Shown: piece after piece, positions 61,922 through 64,000 of the stretch
Numbering within the stretch: the stretch's first letter is position 1
Layout: every line of letters starts with the position of its first letter
Assembly (NCBI GenBank): GCA_964019425.1
Contig: OZ025842.1
Location: 310,001 to 374,000 of the forward strand
DNA: 64,000 nt
Direction of reading: 5' to 3'
From: Flectonema sp. DT1601
Taxonomy: Eukaryota > Euglenozoa > Diplonemea > Diplonemida > Diplonemidae
Made by a program: the position numbers and the translations under genes
The notes under the pieces: model-generated
What the model was told of the DNA's origin: nothing
What the model saw: only the letters and a program-made list of their open reading frames with translations
The model's database searches: none

Positions 61922-64000
61922 TCAAGCCGCGGGTTCGATAACTGTTTCGGTAATTTCAATAATTAAGCTCTTGTCACTTTCCATTAGCTGTGACAGAGGT
62001 GCACGTTCATCGTCTATCTCCTTAACTCCGAAGGTGTGTTCGCGAATATTCTCCTGTCCCAGTGCGATAGTATCGCCGTGATACCAATTAGTAACAATGA
62101 ACTGTGTCCCCGGTAGGAACATAACTTCTGAATCCGATGGATGGGTGGAATAAGAACCAACAAAACGACCTGATTTTGACTTGACAATAATAACAACTCC
62201 TCGACGAGAACTCGATGCAAAACTTGGAGCACCTTCCAAAGCAACTTTCCAAAGTGTAGAACCTGAAGCAAAGAAATTCCAACCAAAACTTTGACCTTTT
62301 GCATACAACTTTCTACTTACTGTACTTGATCCAATAAAGACTTCACCCTCATACTTTGGTAACTGAGATAGAGAGTGATACAAAGAACTAGCGTATACTT
62401 GAGCTGATCCTCTGAGGATGTTTGTTAAGATTTGCTTGTTTATAACACTTAGTATGTGTTCGTTGTTAGTAGACATTGCGACTGAAATCATCTGTTGTGG
62501 TTTTAGTAGAACTTCTCCAGAAGCAATTTTTTCGATCATAAATACCTTAGCATCCCATAAACAAAATGTTAATTCGTCTTGGAATTGTGAAAAATCTTCG
62601 TTACCGGGAATCGATCTGTGAACTAGACTGGTTTCATTGGTAGTGAGGAGTTTTGGGGGATCGAAAGTGACAAGAAGGGTGTTTAGGAACTCTGTCATTC
62701 TTGATAAGATACCACTGGTCTCCACGTGACGATAACCCTTAGGAGGAACACCTAGGAATAGAACTGGCATTCCATGCTCAGCAGCAGCCGACTTCAGCCT
62801 ACTAATTTGAGGAGACTCCGAAGGAGTTTCGTTCTTGCAAAGAATCGAAGTTAAACGCTGGTTTTTATTCCAAACTGACCAATCGATGCTCGTCATTCCC
62901 CGTTGTGTACACGCCTTTGGATCTGCTCCCAACTGACATAATAATTGTACTAAATTAAACCTTCCTCTAACGACTGCATGCAATAAGGGAGTGGCACCAT
63001 CAATATCTCTGACGTCGATGATTTCTGAGGGTTCAAGACAACCAATAACCCCAGTGTGTGACTTTAATATCAATATCGCATCTGCTTCTTCCTTCTCTGT
63101 AAATCCACCCTTTACAAGTTTTACCAACGATTCAGTCACTGGGTCTATTAGAGCTTTTCTAATTTCAGCATCGTCTCTGACGTATGTGAGTGGTGTGTTC
63201 CCAAGTGAGTCTACTACTCCCAGATCAGCCTTAAACTTTTTCAATAACAATAATATATCAACATTACCCTGAATAACTGCAATATGAGCTGGTGTTTGTC
63301 CGCCCAATTCCTTCGCATTTGGATCAGCATTCAATGAAAGCAGACGTCTGGCAGCAGCCTGTCTGTTGTAGTACGCTGCAATGTGAAGTGGTGTAGCAGA
63401 AGCAAGGATTTGGTTGTCTGGATCAGTACGACAGTTCAAGTCAACTGAGAACTCATGAAGTGCTGTTATGCAGTCAGCGTTATCTTGTTCAGCACATGCC
63501 ATGATCGCATTGAACCCATCAATGTGAGCTTTTCGGTTCACAAAATCATCATCCACGAATGAAAGTAAAAATCGAAGAACATCAGCATGACCATTTCTAC
63601 AGCAAAGCAATATTAGAGTATCGCCATTTGAGTTCACATGCTCTACCGAGGCACCATAAGAAACAAGTTGCTCAGCAATCTTGGCATTTCCTCTAGTACA
63701 TGGACCGTATAGTGGAGTGTTTCCCTTTGTGTTTTCGTGGTTGATGTTAGCTCCATTGTTCAGCAATTCTTCGATGATACAAGGATACCTTTGAAAAGAA
63801 GCGACCCACAGAGGAGTGTTTCCCTTGTGGTTAGGCTCATCAATTTTAGCACCTTTTTCAATGAAATACTTAACGTGAGGGAGAGATCCCTTTCTTGCAG
63901 CCGCGAATAACGGTGATTCTAAATCGTGTTCAGTCTTCTCATGAATGAGATGTGGAGAATGCTTTAAAATCATATCCGCAAGTGATAAATAAGAATCGGT
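61922..64000 (-). CDS. Ankyrin-repeat protein with ADP-ribosyltransferase-like C-terminus (partial, N-terminus beyond the window)
   Basis: The frame is open to the right edge, giving 692 residues. The ATG at 63973 is not used as the start because the codons before it (encoding SYLSLAD) continue an ankyrin helix. About nine ankyrin repeats fill the first 390 residues (KGNTPLWVASF, KGNTPLYGPC, GQTPAHIAVIQGN, GATPLLHAVVRG). The C-terminal 250 residues resemble the R-S-E class of ADP-ribosyltransferases: EVFIGSS (strand 1), KGQSFGWNFFASGST (strand 2, S-T-S position), GVVIIVKSKSG and SDSEVMFLPGTQF (the Glu strand and PGT turn). Strand 1 lacks the usual Arg, so it may be a divergent or inactive enzyme. 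Such fusions could modify or bind target proteins via the repeats. The ART call is by fold pattern and moderate. Confidence 0.75.
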   Translation of the reverse strand, partial: TDSYLSLADMILKHSPHLIHEKTEHDLESPLFAAARKGSLPHVKYFIEKGAKIDEPNHKGNTPLWVASFQRYPCIIEELLNNGANINHENTKGNTPLYGPCTRGNAKIAEQLVSYGASVEHVNSNGDTLILLCCRNGHADVLRFLLSFVDDDFVNRKAHIDGFNAIMACAEQDNADCITALHEFSVDLNCRTDPDNQILASATPLHIAAYYNRQAAARRLLSLNADPNAKELGGQTPAHIAVIQGNVDILLLLKKFKADLGVVDSLGNTPLTYVRDDAEIRKALIDPVTESLVKLVKGGFTEKEEADAILILKSHTGVIGCLEPSEIIDVRDIDGATPLLHAVVRGRFNLVQLLCQLGADPKACTQRGMTSIDWSVWNKNQRLTSILCKNETPSESPQISRLKSAAAEHGMPVLFLGVPPKGYRHVETSGILSRMTEFLNTLLVTFDPPKLLTTNETSLVHRSIPGNEDFSQFQDELTFCLWDAKVFMIEKIASGEVLLKPQQMISVAMSTNNEHILSVINKQILTNILRGSAQVYASSLYHSLSQLPKYEGEVFIGSSTVSRKLYAKGQSFGWNFFASGSTLWKVALEGAPSFASSSRRGVVIIVKSKSGRFVGSYSTHPSDSEVMFLPGTQFIVTNWYHGDTIALGQENIREHTFGVKEIDDERAPLSQLMESDKSLIIEITETVIEPAA

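Overview
The window reads as nuclear DNA of a protist that transcribes its genes in long one-way blocks. I can support 23 protein genes (two cut by the window edges), and all 23 lie on the minus strand; I found no convincing gene on the plus strand. Most starts sit 8 to 80 bases after a polypyrimidine tract ending in AG, although no upstream exon is visible. That is the pattern of spliced-leader trans-splicing of polycistronic RNA, known in Euglenozoa (kinetoplastids, diplonemids, euglenids) and in the dinoflagellate/perkinsid lineage. The gene content leans to a non-trypanosomatid euglenozoan: a membrane adenylate cyclase with an FTDVKSS catalytic motif, a TDY MAP kinase, a PA14 protein with a multi-pass tail, and a very large four-domain Ca2+-type channel. 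This assignment is inference. No spliced-leader gene, rRNA or tRNA was found. Unlike trypanosomatids, ten genes carry ordinary cis introns, 13 in all. They are 60 to 104 bp, open with GTATGT, GTTTGT or close variants, end in CAG or TAG, and often contain a 15 to 33 base run of A or T.

Layout by coordinate. 0-4.4 kb: N-terminus of an acidic protein, the tRNA-editing deaminase subunit ADAT3, and a two-cyclase-domain membrane protein. 4.4-8.5 kb: a repeat-rich stretch with one small gene. 8.5-14.1 kb: an RIIa/Dpy-30-type small protein, a WD40 protein, a UDP-sugar transporter (SLC35A type) and a hydroxyproline O-arabinosyltransferase-like enzyme; the last two would both serve Golgi glycosylation. 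14.1-18.4 kb: gene-free, with repeats and duplications. 18.4-26.3 kb: a 2602-residue voltage-gated Ca2+-type channel ending in MORN repeats. 26.5-36 kb: a zinc-ribbon protein and four poorly known proteins. 37.4-38.6 kb: a MAP kinase. 38.6-43.2 kb: gene-free. 43.2-56.1 kb: an unknown multi-pass membrane protein, the AP-3 beta subunit, a 3-hydroxyacyl-CoA dehydrogenase-family enzyme, a Gfo/Idh oxidoreductase resembling D-galacturonate reductase, and the PA14 membrane protein. 56.3-64 kb: a tandem-BRCT-like protein, a Sec14/CRAL-TRIO protein and an ankyrin protein with an ADP-ribosyltransferase-like C-terminus.

The noncoding DNA holds several short repeat families that I do not recognise. The most interesting is a roughly 110-130 bp element in four copies, all in one orientation and all 3' of genes, with two conserved hairpins (R1). 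Others are a SINE-like element with an (AAAT)n tail (R3), a conserved 70-base segment (R2), a 3'-flank element shared by two genes (R6) and local duplications. Homopolymer runs of 15 to 35 A or T are everywhere. Neighbouring genes do not form an obvious pathway, as expected where transcription is polycistronic but not operonic. I saw no retroviral, Polinton or other virus-like element.
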